Assembly (NCBI RefSeq): GCF_020539505.1
Contig: NZ_JACDXW010000001.1
Coordinates: forward strand, 1-64,000
DNA: 64,000 nucleotides
Reading direction: 5' to 3'
DNA from: Mesopusillimonas faecipullorum
GTDB lineage: Bacteria; Pseudomonadota; Gammaproteobacteria; Burkholderiales; Burkholderiaceae_B
Both the position numbers and the translations under genes were made by a program. This document shows, piece by piece, positions 28,182 to 37,546 of this stretch. How positions within the stretch are numbered: the first letter of the stretch is position 1; each line of letters starts with the position of its first letter. Below the pieces are notes generated by a model. It searched no databases. It saw only the letters and a list, made by a program, of their open reading frames with translations, and had not been told where the DNA came from.

Positions 28182-30993
28182 CCTTCCTGAAAGCCCTTTT
28201 CCTATGCGGGGTAACCTACCCAAGCGCGAGCCCGCTTGGGCCGCAGAGTGGGATCAGAAGAAACTGTACGACAGCATTCGGGCAGCCAGCGCCGGCCGCC
28301 CGAAGTTCATACTGCACGATGGCCCACCCTATGCCAACGGCGATATTCATATCGGCCATGCAGTCAACAAGATTCTGAAGGACATCATCGTCAAAAGCCG
28401 CAATATGGCCGGCTTTGACGCCCAGTATGTCCCTGGCTGGGATTGCCACGGCATGCCCATCGAAATCCAGATCGAAAAGAAATACGGCAAGCACCTGCCG
28501 GTTGCCGAAGTGCAAGCCAAAGCTCGCGCCTATGCTTACGAGCAAATCGATAGACAGCGTCAAGATTTCAAGCGTCTGGGGGTTTTGGCAGCCTGGGACA
28601 CCCCCTACCTGACCATGAACTACACCAACGAAGCCAATGAGCTTCGTGTATTGGCGGGCATATTCGAAAAAGGTTATGTATTCAGGGGCCTGAAGCCCGT
28701 CAATTGGTGCTTTGACTGTGCTTCCGCCTTGGCTGAAGCCGAAGTCGAGTACGCTGACCGTACCGACCCAACGGTGTTTGTTGCCTTCCCCTTCGAAGAT
28801 CCGCAGGCAGTGGCACAAGCCTTTGGCCTGTCATCCGCCGAGGCCGGCGCTACCGTCATCTGGACAACCACGCCCTGGACTTTGCCCGCCAACCAGGCGC
28901 TCAACATCCATCCCGAATTGGATTACGCCCTGGTGCGTCTGGCCGAGCCTCAGTCCTTCGGTAGCCTGGTACTGCTGGCCAAAGAGCGCGTGCAGACCTG
29001 CCTGGAAGAATGGCAACTGCAGGGCGAAGTCATCGCCACCGCCAAAGGTGAAGCCTTGGCACTGCTTGCCATGCGCCACCCACTTTATAACGCCGACACG
29101 GGATACCAACGCACGGCGCCTATCTATTTGGCCGACTACGTCACCATAGACACCGGTACCGGAGTGGTCCATTCAGCCCCTGCCTACGGGGTGGAAGACT
29201 TCATCTCTTGCAAACAGCATGGCCTCTTGGACGACCAGATCCTGAATCCGGTGATGTCAGACGGGCGCTATGCCAGCTCGCTGCCGCTGTTCGGCGGCCT
29301 GTCCATCTGGGACGCCAACCCTCGCATCATCGATGCGCTGCGCGAAGCCGGCACGCTGCTCAAAACCGAAAAACTGCGCCACAGTTATATGCATTGCTGG
29401 CGCCACAAAACCCCGGTCATTTACCGCGCCACCAGCCAGTGGTTCGCCGGCATGGACCGCGTTTCCACGGACGGCAACACCTTGCGTGAAACGGCCCTGA
29501 AAGGGGTGGATGAAACCGCTTTCTACCCGGCATGGGGTCGGGCGCGTCTACACGCCATGATCGCCAACCGTCCCGACTGGACACTCTCGCGCCAACGCCA
29601 ATGGGGCGTACCCATGGCTTTCTTTGTACATAAAGAAACCGGCGAGCTGCACCCACGCACGGCTGAGCTGCTTGAGCAGATAGCCCAACGTGTCGAAAAG
29701 CAAGGCATAGAAGCCTGGCAAGCATTGGACCCAGCCGAACTGTTGGGCGAAGAGGCCGCTTTCTACGAAAAGAATCGCGACACGCTGGACGTGTGGTTCG
29801 ACTCCGGCAGCACGCATGCCACCGTGATCGGCGGCCCGAATGGGGATATGCAAGGCTCTCATGCGCTAGCCCTGCAATGGCCCGCCGACCTTTATCTGGA
29901 AGGCTCTGACCAGCATCGCGGTTGGTTCCACTCATCTTTGCTTACCAGCTGCATGCTGTACGGCCGTGCGCCCTATAAGGCCTTGCTTACACACGGCTTC
30001 GTGGTAGATGGACAAGGCCGCAAGATGAGCAAGTCCATGGGCAACGTCATCGCACCGCAAAAGGTTTCAGACAGCCTGGGGGCAGAAATTCTGCGTCTCT
30101 GGACAGCCTCCACCGATTACTCGGGTGAACTGTCCATCTCCGACGAGATCCTGAAACGCGTCGTCGAAGCTTATCGCCGCATCCGCAATACCCTCAAGTT
30201 TCTGCTGGGTAATGTGCGCGACTTTGATTACGCCACGCAAGCTGTCGCGCTGGAGGACATGTTCGAGATTGATCGTTACGCCTTGGCCATGACAGCCTCC
30301 ATGCAGCAAGATGTACTGGCGCACTACGAGCGTTACGAGTTTCACCCCATAGTCTCGCGTTTGCAGGTTTTCTGCTCTGAAGATCTTGGGGCGTTTTACC
30401 TCGACATTCTAAAAGACCGCCTGTACACCACGGGTGAAAACAGCCTGGCGCGCCGTTCGGCGCAGACAGCGCTGTACCACATCACGCATGCCCTGCTGCG
30501 CTTAATGGCGCCCATCCTTTCTTTCACCGCCGAAGAAGCATGGCAAGCGCTGCACGAAGACCAAGACGTCGGCACGATTTTCACCACACTTTTTCACGAC
30601 GTGCCTTCCACGCACGACGCCGGCGCGTTACAGGAAAGATGGTCTCGTTTGCGCCAGATACGCGCCGACGTCATGCGTGAAATTGAAGTGGTGCGCAGCG
30701 AAGGCAAGATAGGTTCATCGCTCGCGGCGCAAGTCACGGTTCAGGCGGCTCCCGACGACTATGCCCTGCTCTCCAGCCTGGGCGATGATCTGCGCTTTGT
30801 GCTGATTGTCTCGCAGGCTCAGGTGCAAACGGGTGATACGCTGGCCATCAGTGTATCGCCTACGCCCGAGGCCAAGTGTGAACGCTGCTGGCATCATCGT
30901 GCCGATGTCGGTAGCCACGCCGACCACGCCACCCTGTGCGGCCGTTGCGTCAGCAATTTGTTCGGAGACGGCGAGGTCAGATCGCATGCCTGA
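28159..30993 (+). CDS. ileS: isoleucyl-tRNA synthetase
   Basis: Class I aminoacyl-tRNA synthetase. HIGH is at 64-67 (GDIHIGHA) and KMSKS at 622-626. A CP1 editing domain lies between, with the [11 protein letters not shown] threonine-rich editing motif. The C-terminal zinc site is CERC...CGRC near the end. The ATG at 28159 matches the standard [10 protein letters not shown] start and lies inside the ribF tail. Length is 944 residues. The last 8 nt overlap lspA. Confidence 0.98.
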   Translation: MDYRKTLNLPESPFPMRGNLPKREPAWAAEWDQKKLYDSIRAASAGRPKFILHDGPPYANGDIHIGHAVNKILKDIIVKSRNMAGFDAQYVPGWDCHGMPIEIQIEKKYGKHLPVAEVQAKARAYAYEQIDRQRQDFKRLGVLAAWDTPYLTMNYTNEANELRVLAGIFEKGYVFRGLKPVNWCFDCASALAEAEVEYADRTDPTVFVAFPFEDPQAVAQAFGLSSAEAGATVIWTTTPWTLPANQALNIHPELDYALVRLAEPQSFGSLVLLAKERVQTCLEEWQLQGEVIATAKGEALALLAMRHPLYNADTGYQRTAPIYLADYVTIDTGTGVVHSAPAYGVEDFISCKQHGLLDDQILNPVMSDGRYASSLPLFGGLSIWDANPRIIDALREAGTLLKTEKLRHSYMHCWRHKTPVIYRATSQWFAGMDRVSTDGNTLRETALKGVDETAFYPAWGRARLHAMIANRPDWTLSRQRQWGVPMAFFVHKETGELHPRTAELLEQIAQRVEKQGIEAWQALDPAELLGEEAAFYEKNRDTLDVWFDSGSTHATVIGGPNGDMQGSHALALQWPADLYLEGSDQHRGWFHSSLLTSCMLYGRAPYKALLTHGFVVDGQGRKMSKSMGNVIAPQKVSDSLGAEILRLWTASTDYSGELSISDEILKRVVEAYRRIRNTLKFLLGNVRDFDYATQAVALEDMFEIDRYALAMTASMQQDVLAHYERYEFHPIVSRLQVFCSEDLGAFYLDILKDRLYTTGENSLARRSAQTALYHITHALLRLMAPILSFTAEEAWQALHEDQDVGTIFTTLFHDVPSTHDAGALQERWSRLRQIRADVMREIEVVRSEGKIGSSLAAQVTVQAAPDDYALLSSLGDDLRFVLIVSQAQVQTGDTLAISVSPTPEAKCERCWHHRADVGSHADHATLCGRCVSNLFGDGEVRSHA

Positions 30994-31525
30994 GTCCAGC
31001 CAGCCTACTTCTCAAGCGCGCAAAGGTGCTGCCCTGGCGCGTTGGCTGGCCCTGGCCTTAGCCATCGTTATCATCGACCAGCTCACTAAAATCTATTTCG
31101 ATGGCAACTACCGCTACGGTGAGCGCGTCAATATCTTGCCCTTCTTCGACTTCACCCTGGTTTACAACCCAGGGGCGGCCTTCAGCTTCTTGGCCGACGG
31201 CCAAGGTTGGCAACGATGGCTTTTCACAATAATTGCCCTGAGCGCGGTGGGCCTGATTGTGCATCTGCTGCGCAAACACCCCAATCAACTGCTGTTTTGC
31301 ACGGCCTTGTCGATGATATTGGGGGGAGCCGTAGGTAATCTCATTGACCGCGTCCAGCATGGTCACGTCGTTGATTTTCTACTGTTCTACTGGAATAGTT
31401 GGTATTTCCCTGCCTTCAACGTCGCTGACATAGGTATCACTTGCGGTGCTGCTTTGCTCATCCTTGACGAACTGCGACGTATGCGGCGCGAGCGTCAGCG
31501 CCGAGCACAATCCGACGCTTCTTGA
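30986..31525 (+). CDS. lspA: lipoprotein signal peptidase LspA
   Basis: Inner-membrane aspartyl protease that cleaves lipoprotein signal peptides after diacylation. Four membrane segments are visible. The catalytic aspartates lie in GNLIDRV and FNVADIGI, and the conserved [10 protein letters not shown] follows helix 1. The 60 upstream residues of the open frame lie inside ileS and are not part of it; the ATG at 30986 overlaps the ileS stop. Length is 179 residues. The window encodes several substrates, including the tannase, sulfatase and TolC-like lipoproteins. Confidence 0.97.
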   Translation: MPESSQPTSQARKGAALARWLALALAIVIIDQLTKIYFDGNYRYGERVNILPFFDFTLVYNPGAAFSFLADGQGWQRWLFTIIALSAVGLIVHLLRKHPNQLLFCTALSMILGGAVGNLIDRVQHGHVVDFLLFYWNSWYFPAFNVADIGITCGAALLILDELRRMRRERQRRAQSDAS

Positions 31526-31543
31526 ACCCGAAGGTTTGTTGAC

Positions 31544-32749
31544 ATGTCAGATCTCGACCAGAAACGCATAGTATTGGGCCTGACCGGAGGCATTGCTTGC
31601 TATAAATCGGCAGAACTGCTGCGACGCATGCAAGACCAAGGGGCGCGCATCGACGTCGTCATGACCGACGCTGCCACGCATTTCATTACCCCCACCACCA
31701 TGCAGGCGCTCTCGGGCCGCCCGGTTTTCACAGACGCATGGGATGCGCGCATGTCCAACAGCATGGCGCACATCAACCTCAGCCGTGACGCCGATGCCAT
31801 TCTGATTGCGCCAGCCAGTGCAGACGCAATGGCCAAGTTCGCCAATGGTTTAGCGAATGATTTGCTCAGCACCCTATGTTTGGCCCGCGGCAGTTGCCCC
31901 TTGTTGCTGGCCCCCGCGATGAACCGCGAGATGTGGGAACACCCCGCCACCCAGCGCAATCTACGTCGCCTGCGCGAAGATGGCGTGCATATCCTGGGGC
32001 CGGGACACGGAGACCAAGCATGTGGCGAAACAGGCGACGGGCGCATGCTTGAGCCGCATGAGATTCTCGCCGAAGTCATCGCCTTCTTTCAACCCAAAGT
32101 ATTGGCAGGCAAGCGCGTACTCGTCACTGCAGGGCCCACGATGGAACGCATAGACCCGGTCCGCGTGATCAGCAACCGATCTTCAGGCAAAACGGGTTAT
32201 GCCATCGCCCAAGCCGCCTTTGAAGCGGGTGCCGACGTACTCATGGTTTCAGGCCCGACCGCGCTGCCCCCCCCTTACGGCGTCAAGCGCATAGACGTAG
32301 AAAGCGCTCGCCAGATGCACCAAGCCGTGATGGCGCAAGCGCATCGCGCCGACATCTTCATCTCGGTCGCGGCAGTGGCCGACTGGCATGTCGTTAACGC
32401 CAGCGACGACAAACTCAAAAAAACGCCAGACAACGCCCCGCCCTCCCTGGAGTTCGCGCCCAACCCAGACATCCTCGCCGAAGTTGCCGGCCTCGCTGAC
32501 GGTCCATGGTGCGTAGGTTTTGCCGCCGAAACCAGTAATCTGCATGAGCACGCCCAAGCTAAACGTGAACGCAAAGGCGTGCCACTGCTGGTGGGCAATC
32601 TGGCCCAGGAAGTCATGCATGTGGACGATACCTCTTTGGTGCTTTTTGACGAGCATGGTGCTTACGCCATGCCCACGCTTAGCAAAAAGGACGCGGCACG
32701 CGAGTTGGTTCGCGTTATTGCCCAACGTCATGCAGCCAGCCAACCCTGA
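31544..32749 (+). CDS. coaBC: bifunctional phosphopantothenoylcysteine decarboxylase/synthase CoaBC
   Basis: Two consecutive steps of coenzyme A synthesis in one protein. The N-terminal flavodoxin-like CoaC part has GGIACYKSAELLRR, the active-site His in AHINLSRDAD, and APAMNREMW. The CoaB part begins near LAGKRVLVTAGPTMERIDPVR with the RSSGKTGYA signature. Length is 401 residues. It lies 18 bp after lspA and 34 bp before dut. Confidence 0.97.
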   Translation: MSDLDQKRIVLGLTGGIACYKSAELLRRMQDQGARIDVVMTDAATHFITPTTMQALSGRPVFTDAWDARMSNSMAHINLSRDADAILIAPASADAMAKFANGLANDLLSTLCLARGSCPLLLAPAMNREMWEHPATQRNLRRLREDGVHILGPGHGDQACGETGDGRMLEPHEILAEVIAFFQPKVLAGKRVLVTAGPTMERIDPVRVISNRSSGKTGYAIAQAAFEAGADVLMVSGPTALPPPYGVKRIDVESARQMHQAVMAQAHRADIFISVAAVADWHVVNASDDKLKKTPDNAPPSLEFAPNPDILAEVAGLADGPWCVGFAAETSNLHEHAQAKRERKGVPLLVGNLAQEVMHVDDTSLVLFDEHGAYAMPTLSKKDAARELVRVIAQRHAASQP

Positions 32750-32783
32750 AGCAGCCTCCTGTCACCCCTAATTCCTGATTTTT

Positions 32784-33233
32784 ATGAAAAAAATAGCGCT
32801 TAAGATTTTGGATGAACGCATGCGCGATCAGTTGCCAGCCTACGCCACCAATGGTTCTGCCGGCTTGGATCTGCGTGCATGTCTGGATTCCACGCTGGAG
32901 CTTGCTCCCGGCGCAACCGTGCTTGTACCCACCGGCCTTGCCATACACGTCGCCGACCCGGGCTATGCCGCCTTGATCTTGCCTCGCTCCGGCTTAGGCC
33001 ACAAGCACGGCATAGTGTTGGGCAATCTGGTCGGTCTGATCGACTCCGACTATCAGGGGCAGTTGATGGTTTCCGTATGGAACCGCAGCCAAACGGCTTT
33101 TAGCATTGCCCCCATGGAGCGCATTGCCCAACTTGTGATCGTCCCGGTTCAACAAGTGGCGTTTGATATCGTCGAAGACTTCGCCGACAGCGAGCGCGGA
33201 GACGGCGGCTTTGGCAGCACCGGCGCCCACTAA
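32784..33233 (+). CDS. dut: dUTP pyrophosphatase (dUTPase)
   Basis: Trimeric dUTPase that keeps uracil out of DNA and supplies dUMP. All five motifs are present: [27 protein letters not shown], the [10 protein letters not shown] segment and the C-terminal [10 protein letters not shown] flap. Length is 149 residues, standard. The coaBC-dut pairing is common in proteobacteria. The stop is about 200 bp before tRNA-Cys. Confidence 0.97.
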   Translation: MKKIALKILDERMRDQLPAYATNGSAGLDLRACLDSTLELAPGATVLVPTGLAIHVADPGYAALILPRSGLGHKHGIVLGNLVGLIDSDYQGQLMVSVWNRSQTAFSIAPMERIAQLVIVPVQQVAFDIVEDFADSERGDGGFGSTGAH

Positions 33234-33347
33234 GGCCCCTCACCCAGACGCCACAGATACACTGCATTGGCTGATCTTTGGCGCCCCGCCACACATGAAG
33301 CAGCAAGCGGTAATTTGATGGTACAATTATTGGCTTAGCTACACAGA

Positions 33348-33426
33348 GGGTTTTATTAAACCCGCCACCTTACAAGCTATGGTAAATAGGTATAAATGGT
33401 GGGTGTAGCAGAAAGTGGTGTAGCAG
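33348..33426 (+). other. AT-rich leader before tRNA-Cys with a short palindrome and a direct repeat
   Basis: The dut-to-tRNA interval is AT-rich. It contains GGGTTT-TATT-AAACCC (33348-33363), a perfect 6-bp stem with no T-tail, and two exact copies of GGTGTAGCAG starting at 33402 and 33417 (15-bp spacing) ending just before the tRNA. I could not place a convincing -35/-10 pair. Nothing in the interval looks protein-coding. Confidence 0.4.
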
Positions 33427-33431
33427 TTTAA

Positions 33432-33505
33432 GGCGCTATGGCAGAGTGGTTATGCAGCGGATTGCAAATCCGTGTACCCCGGTTCGATTCCGAGTGGCGC
33501 CTCCA
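33432..33505 (+). tRNA. tRNA-Cys (anticodon GCA)
   Basis: A full 74-nt cloverleaf. The acceptor stem is GGCGCTA with TGGCGCC (one G-U pair), the anticodon loop is ATTGCAAAT-like with GCA in the centre, and the T-loop is GGTTCGATTCC. The discriminator is T and CCA is encoded. An intrinsic terminator follows at about 70 bp. The small antisense frame reading SESNRGTRICNP is the usual artefact of such tRNAs. Confidence 0.97.
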
Positions 33506-33575
33506 GTAAAAATTAACGATCTTCGAATTTCGATGATTATGGTGTGTGGGGATACCCTGGCATACCAAACAACTT

Positions 33576-33600
33576 AGCCTGCCACGATGCAGGCTTTTTT
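33576..33600 (+). terminator. intrinsic terminator after tRNA-Cys
   Basis: AGCCTGC (33576-33582), loop CACGAT, GCAGGCT (33589-33595) and a T-run to 33600 form a classical terminator for the rightward tRNA transcript. A second small stem, GTCTTC...GAAGAC (33603-33622), lies just beyond and could mark the end of the convergent nuclease transcript. Confidence 0.85.
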
Positions 33601-33672
33601 GTGTCTTCTGAATTCTGAAGACCGCGCGCAAAAACCTCACTAGCGCAGTCACCGCAACTCGGGCGCGCGCAC

Positions 33673-34539
33673 CTAACCCGGCAGCAAATGCAAGCCTGTT
33701 CTACGCACGAACTCCGCGTAGCTAATGGGGGCACCCACTTGAGCCTTGGCATGATTCGCTTGCCAATGCACCCAAGCCCGCCGCGAGCTCGCGTCATACA
33801 CCACCTTGAACAAGTGGCTGGGTACAGCCACTCGCTGACCTATCTTCTGGTTTGAAGTGCCATACACCGGCCCGGTAAAGACGTAAACATCTCCTGGAGC
33901 CCGCATAATGTACTTGCGCGTATCGCTTTCTATTTTGGCCCACGGCCCACTATTTTGGCTGGCATCCTGGGGCACCATATTGGCCAAACTGAAGCTTTGC
34001 TCCATGGCAGCCGCCGTATGCATATCTGCGGCAGGTGCCATGTGGCCACGCGAATAGCCCGAATTTCGATAGTCGTTTAGCTCTGCACGTTCGGCAGCAG
34101 GCAACCGGGCATCGGCAAAAAACCTGTCTCGTCGAGTAATGCCTTGTGCTTGTTGCAACATGCGCCGGTTCAGGCGTTGTGCCACAAATACCGGCGTGCG
34201 GGTATTGCCGCTATGCAAGAGCGCGAAAGCATCGAAACACAACTCGCGCAAAGCGGGGGCGGCAGGCACCTGAGGCGCCCGTCCTTCAGGAAAAAAGACA
34301 GGACAAGAGGTAAAGCTTGTTTGCGCCAGTTGACCCGGGACGACCGTCAGCGTTGGCGGTGCGGGTTCTGGCTGCAGCAAGGCCCAAATCGGTGCTAGAA
34401 GCTCTTGGCCAAGCTGAGGGTTCAGGGCGGCACTAGCCACGGTGAAGGATGCTAGCGCCGAGAGAACCAAAGACCTGATGAACTGACGAGCGCGCCCTTT
34501 GGTTTTCGCGGGGCGTCGGCGCGATTGACTTCTACTCAT
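33673..34539 (-). CDS. exported DNA/RNA non-specific endonuclease (NUC1 family)
   Basis: Metal-dependent beta-beta-alpha nuclease. The active-site motif appears as SRGHMAPAADM (163-173) with His166 as general base; the first residue of the usual DRGH is Ser here. The metal-binding Asn lies in the following QNSGPW segment (Asn196), after SLANMVPQ. A basic N-terminus and a hydrophobic stretch (about 20-38) suggest export or membrane anchoring. Length is 288 residues. Directly upstream of the ATG lies a perfect hairpin that covers the ribosome-binding position. It lies between tRNA-Cys and a DUF2061 gene; its role (DNA scavenging, defence or turnover) is not evident. Confidence 0.82.
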   Translation of the reverse strand: MSRSQSRRRPAKTKGRARQFIRSLVLSALASFTVASAALNPQLGQELLAPIWALLQPEPAPPTLTVVPGQLAQTSFTSCPVFFPEGRAPQVPAAPALRELCFDAFALLHSGNTRTPVFVAQRLNRRMLQQAQGITRRDRFFADARLPAAERAELNDYRNSGYSRGHMAPAADMHTAAAMEQSFSLANMVPQDASQNSGPWAKIESDTRKYIMRAPGDVYVFTGPVYGTSNQKIGQRVAVPSHLFKVVYDASSRRAWVHWQANHAKAQVGAPISYAEFVRRTGLHLLPG

Positions 34540-34541
34540 AC

Positions 34542-34562
34542 GGCATCATTGTAAATGATGCC
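34542..34562 (-). promoter_or_regulatory. perfect 9-bp inverted repeat on the nuclease start region
   Basis: GGCATCATT and AATGATGCC are exact inverted copies separated by 3 nt, ending 2 nt before the nuclease ATG. In mRNA the stem would occupy the Shine-Dalgarno position; in DNA it would be a compact dyad operator. No T-run follows on the minus strand, so it is a poor terminator for the upstream DUF2061 gene. Confidence 0.6.
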
Positions 34563-34571
34563 CTGCGCTTA

Positions 34572-34919
34572 TCAGGCCCCTAAAGCCGCCTGCTCGCGAC
34601 CGCTTGCAGCTACTTGTGCATAGGCGGGTGCTGGGCCATTACTGGAATTGCCAAGAACCTTGGCTACCCAAGCTTGGACCCGACTGAGCAAGCCACCGGA
34701 GGCCGCCTTCGGTGTTTGTTCTGGTGCCGCTGTAGCGGCATTGGCGCCATGCTTAGCCCACAACTTGTCGTGCAAAGGCATCAAGGTCACATTGCAAAGC
34801 GGCTCAACCACAGCGGCAACGCCTCCCACCGCCAACGAGCCCGTGAAGGTGTAAGTAACGGCAAAGGCAACGCCCATGTGCAGGCAAACTTGGCTGGTTT
34901 TGAAAGCGATGAATTTCAT
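34572..34919 (-). CDS. DUF2061 family membrane protein
   Basis: Small protein of 115 residues. The first ~50 residues form the DUF2061 core: MKFIAFKTSQ, a hydrophobic helix, and AVVEPLCNVTLMPLHDKLWAKH-type sequence with a second helix. The C-terminal half is Ala/Pro-rich and poorly conserved. The start has AGGAG six bases upstream. Function of the family is unknown. A Fur-like site lies 30 bp upstream, so iron control is possible. Confidence 0.75.
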   Translation of the reverse strand: MKFIAFKTSQVCLHMGVAFAVTYTFTGSLAVGGVAAVVEPLCNVTLMPLHDKLWAKHGANAATAAPEQTPKAASGGLLSRVQAWVAKVLGNSSNGPAPAYAQVAASGREQAALGA

Positions 34920-34949
34920 ATGTGACTCCTGAATATGGTTATATTTTAA

Positions 34950-34964
34950 TAGGAATCATTCTCG
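34950..34964 (-). promoter_or_regulatory. candidate Fur box upstream of the DUF2061 gene
   Basis: On the minus strand CGAGAAT-G-ATTCCTA resembles the 7-1-7 Fur pattern TGAGAAT-N-ATTCTCA, with 11 of 14 positions matching, in an AT-rich stretch. It is much weaker than the site at 38851. Given the neighbouring iron-uptake genes it is reasonable but unproven. Confidence 0.35.
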
Positions 34965-35011
34965 TTATGTGTCATTTGTTTTTATTGAATAAATAGTTAA
35001 AAACTATTGAA

Positions 35012-36205
35012 TCAGCCTACCGCAAGCTTTCTGGCGCGCCGCTTACGCGCCCAGATGATGATGCCGGTGACAGACAGCATGGCGACCACCAAGCCCATCA
35101 CCGACATCAGAATGCGGCCAGGCAAGCCCAGGATACGCCCCGAATGCAGAGGGAACTGCAGCTGCGTAAAAACATCGGCCGCCGTGCCATGCCATGGCAG
35201 ATGCTCCCCGAGGTAGGCGGCATCCTTACCGTCGAAGTACATATTGGCAATCTCCATGCCATTGCCATCCTCTGCATCCTCGTGAAAATAGGCCACGCTG
35301 TAAAAACCCAAGTCTCGCGCATAAAAGATGCCTCCGGGCGGACGATCCCAGTTCTTCTCTTGTGCCGCTTTGGTCGCCAAAGTCAGGATTTCTCCAAAGC
35401 TGATTTCTGGCTCTATGGGCGTAGGCGAAAATGGCCGGCTCACAAAGGGGCTGGGCGTCACTTGCGACACCAAGGACATCGCCGGATGGAAGACCTCTCG
35501 GTACAAATTCAATGAAAACGAGGTGAAGGCAATGATCAGCACCAGTATCCACGTCCAGAGACCGAAAGCGCGGTGGAAATCGAAATTCAGCTTGTATGAG
35601 CCGCCCGCCCAGCGTACGCGCCATGCTTGCCACCACCGCTGCATCCAACCCTTGCTCAGCTTCCTGGGCAAAGTCAGATAGACAGCCACGAAAGCATCCA
35701 AAAACCATACCAAGGCCACAATGCCCATGAACTGATAGCCCAGCCGCGGCCAGTTCTCTGGTGCCGGCATGTGCAGGCTCTCGTGCAACTGGCGCAGGAA
35801 AGGCATGAGGGTACGCCATGACAGTGAGACCTCACCGGCATTGCGCGTACCCACGACTTGAGCCGTCACCAGGTCGATAAAGACTTCGTCGTAGCCCAGC
35901 TCGAAAGGCTTGCCGCTAGCAGCGTCCTTGCGCGGCGCCACCATGAAGACCATGGTGTGCCCCGGCTCGGCATGCAGAGGTAAGTAGATCACCTGGGCAC
36001 GCGAATCATGAGCCTCAACGACCTCTGCCAGCTCAAGCGGGCTTTTCGTGGGCCCGCTGCTCTCGGTCATAAAAAGATCGCGATTCAGCCACTCGTCGAT
36101 AGCGTGATCCCAGGAAATAACCGCCCCCGTCAAACCCGCGACGATAAGAAAGACGGCTATGAACAACCCTGCCCAGCGATGCAGCAACAACGCAAAGTTT
36201 CGCAT
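35012..36205 (-). CDS. PepSY-associated membrane protein (ferric-siderophore reductase-like)
   Basis: Four-helix inner-membrane protein of 397 residues of the PepSY-TM family. Helices lie at about 8-30, near 150-175, around 205-225 and near 360-385, with a large periplasmic part between helices 1 and 2. Conserved His residues occur in the first helix (LLHRWAG) and in the FDFHRAFGLW segment, as in members implicated in heme or ferric-siderophore reduction. It directly follows the receptor gene (TAATG overlap of one base), which ties it to iron uptake. The enzymatic role is inferred from context. Confidence 0.8.
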   Translation of the reverse strand: MRNFALLLHRWAGLFIAVFLIVAGLTGAVISWDHAIDEWLNRDLFMTESSGPTKSPLELAEVVEAHDSRAQVIYLPLHAEPGHTMVFMVAPRKDAASGKPFELGYDEVFIDLVTAQVVGTRNAGEVSLSWRTLMPFLRQLHESLHMPAPENWPRLGYQFMGIVALVWFLDAFVAVYLTLPRKLSKGWMQRWWQAWRVRWAGGSYKLNFDFHRAFGLWTWILVLIIAFTSFSLNLYREVFHPAMSLVSQVTPSPFVSRPFSPTPIEPEISFGEILTLATKAAQEKNWDRPPGGIFYARDLGFYSVAYFHEDAEDGNGMEIANMYFDGKDAAYLGEHLPWHGTAADVFTQLQFPLHSGRILGLPGRILMSVMGLVVAMLSVTGIIIWARKRRARKLAVG

Positions 36206-37456
36206 TACCAGCTATACCGTGCCGACAGGTTAATCGCTCGCCCGTAGCCGTAATAGCACCACATGGCATTGTTGCAGGCAGCAATGTATTGTTTGTCAGC
36301 CAAATTATTGACCGTCAGCTGCAGATTCCAGTTACCCACGTTGTACTGCGCCTGCGCATCAAACAAGGTGTATGCGCTGGCGCGCCACTGGTTGGCGGAA
36401 TCCCCGTAACTGGCGCCGGTATAACGCACCCCGGCACCCATACTCAAACCTGGTGCAATATCTGCCGGGAAACGGTAATCCACCCACAGCGCAGCCTGAT
36501 GCTCGGGTTGCAGGGGGACTTGCTTGTTCAAGCTTGCCGGGTCTGTGGTTTCTTTGACTCTAGCGCGGGTATAGGTGTAGCTGGCCAGCACCGTCAAGCT
36601 GGTGTCCACTGACGGCTTCCAGGTAAGCGAGGGGGCCAGCATCAGGCGCTTATCAAAAGCATAATCGCTCTCGGTTTTGCTGTCGCGCCCCAAACCCACC
36701 AAGCGATACAACAGCGTGCCTTCTTCGTTGACCGGCCCGGTGAAATCGAAGCTTGCCTCCTTGCGTTGATGCGTGCCGTAGCTGACGCCGACTTCGTGGA
36801 AAGGATCTTCTTGCGGTCGCTTGCTGACTGCATTGATGAAACCACTAGGAGGCAGGGCACCATACATGACCGAGGAAGGGCCTTTGAGCACTTCGATGCG
36901 TTCAAGGGCATAGGGTTCGTAACGCGTGTTGGCCGTCCAGGACCCATCGGGCAGGGGCAAGCCATCCAGGTACTTGGCGGGTGCAAAACCGCGCACCAGT
37001 ATCCAGTCCCCTCGCGGATCTTGTCCGTAAGCAGCGGCAACCACCCCAGAGGTATAACGCAGAGCTTCGTCTATGCCGGTTGCCCCTTGGGCTTCGATCT
37101 GCTCTCGCGTGACGACCGACACCGATTGCGGGGTTTCAAGAATGTCGGTATCCGTTTTTACGCCGGTCGAGGTGCGCCTGGCCACGGCCCCATAAACAGG
37201 GCCTGTTGCCGTCTGCTCGCTTCCGGTTACCGTCACCTGCGACAGTTGCGCAACCGGAGCCTGCGCGGAGATCACCACGCTATCGCTCTCTATGTGAGCC
37301 TGCAACCCGGTTCCTGCCAACAATCTGTCTAAAGCTTCGTGTATGGGTATGGTGCCCCGCACCTCCGGCGCTGGGCTGAGCGGCAAGCATGGGCGTACCG
37401 GTGGCAAGCGCCAAAGCCAATATCAGTTGGGCCGGCCTGAGCGTACTTGAGAACAT
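36205..37456 (-). pseudogene. TonB-dependent siderophore receptor, degraded (N-terminal frameshift and internal barrel deletion)
   Basis: Relatives are about 700-800 residues; what remains is about 400. The original start at 37456 (AGGAAA upstream) encodes a signal peptide MFSSTLRPAQ...ATGTPMLAA that runs out of frame near 37380. The rest resumes in another frame in the second half of the STN signalling domain (EVRGTIPIHEALDRLLAGTG). The plug domain is complete (TPQSVSVVTREQIEAQG; RIEVLKGPSSVMYG). After the first barrel strands the sequence jumps within DTSLTVLASYTYTRARV (about 36570-36605) to the last third of the barrel and ends normally in ARYSW. An STN domain marks it as a signalling transducer, partner of the sigma/anti-sigma gene upstream. 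A working receptor is very unlikely. Confidence 0.8.
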
Positions 37457-37476
37457 GCGTGATTTCCTATAAAAAC

Positions 37477-37503
37477 ACATGAGAATTGGTCTTACTCTCA
37501 TGT
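37477..37503. promoter_or_regulatory. inverted repeat in the receptor promoter region
   Basis: ACATGAGA and TCTCATGT are exact inverted copies with an 11-nt spacer, lying 21 bp upstream of the receptor start codon and about 45 bp after the sigma/anti-sigma stop. It may be an operator for the receptor gene or a hairpin between the two genes. It does not fit a Fur box well. Confidence 0.5.
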
Positions 37504-37546
37504 AGACGCATGCCACACAAAAAACCCTAGCCTTCCGATAAAAAAA

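Noticed and set aside
33428-33652. 74-codon leftward frame over tRNA-Cys (reads SESNRGTRICNP)
   Set aside because: Well-known artefact of translating the antisense of a tRNA gene.
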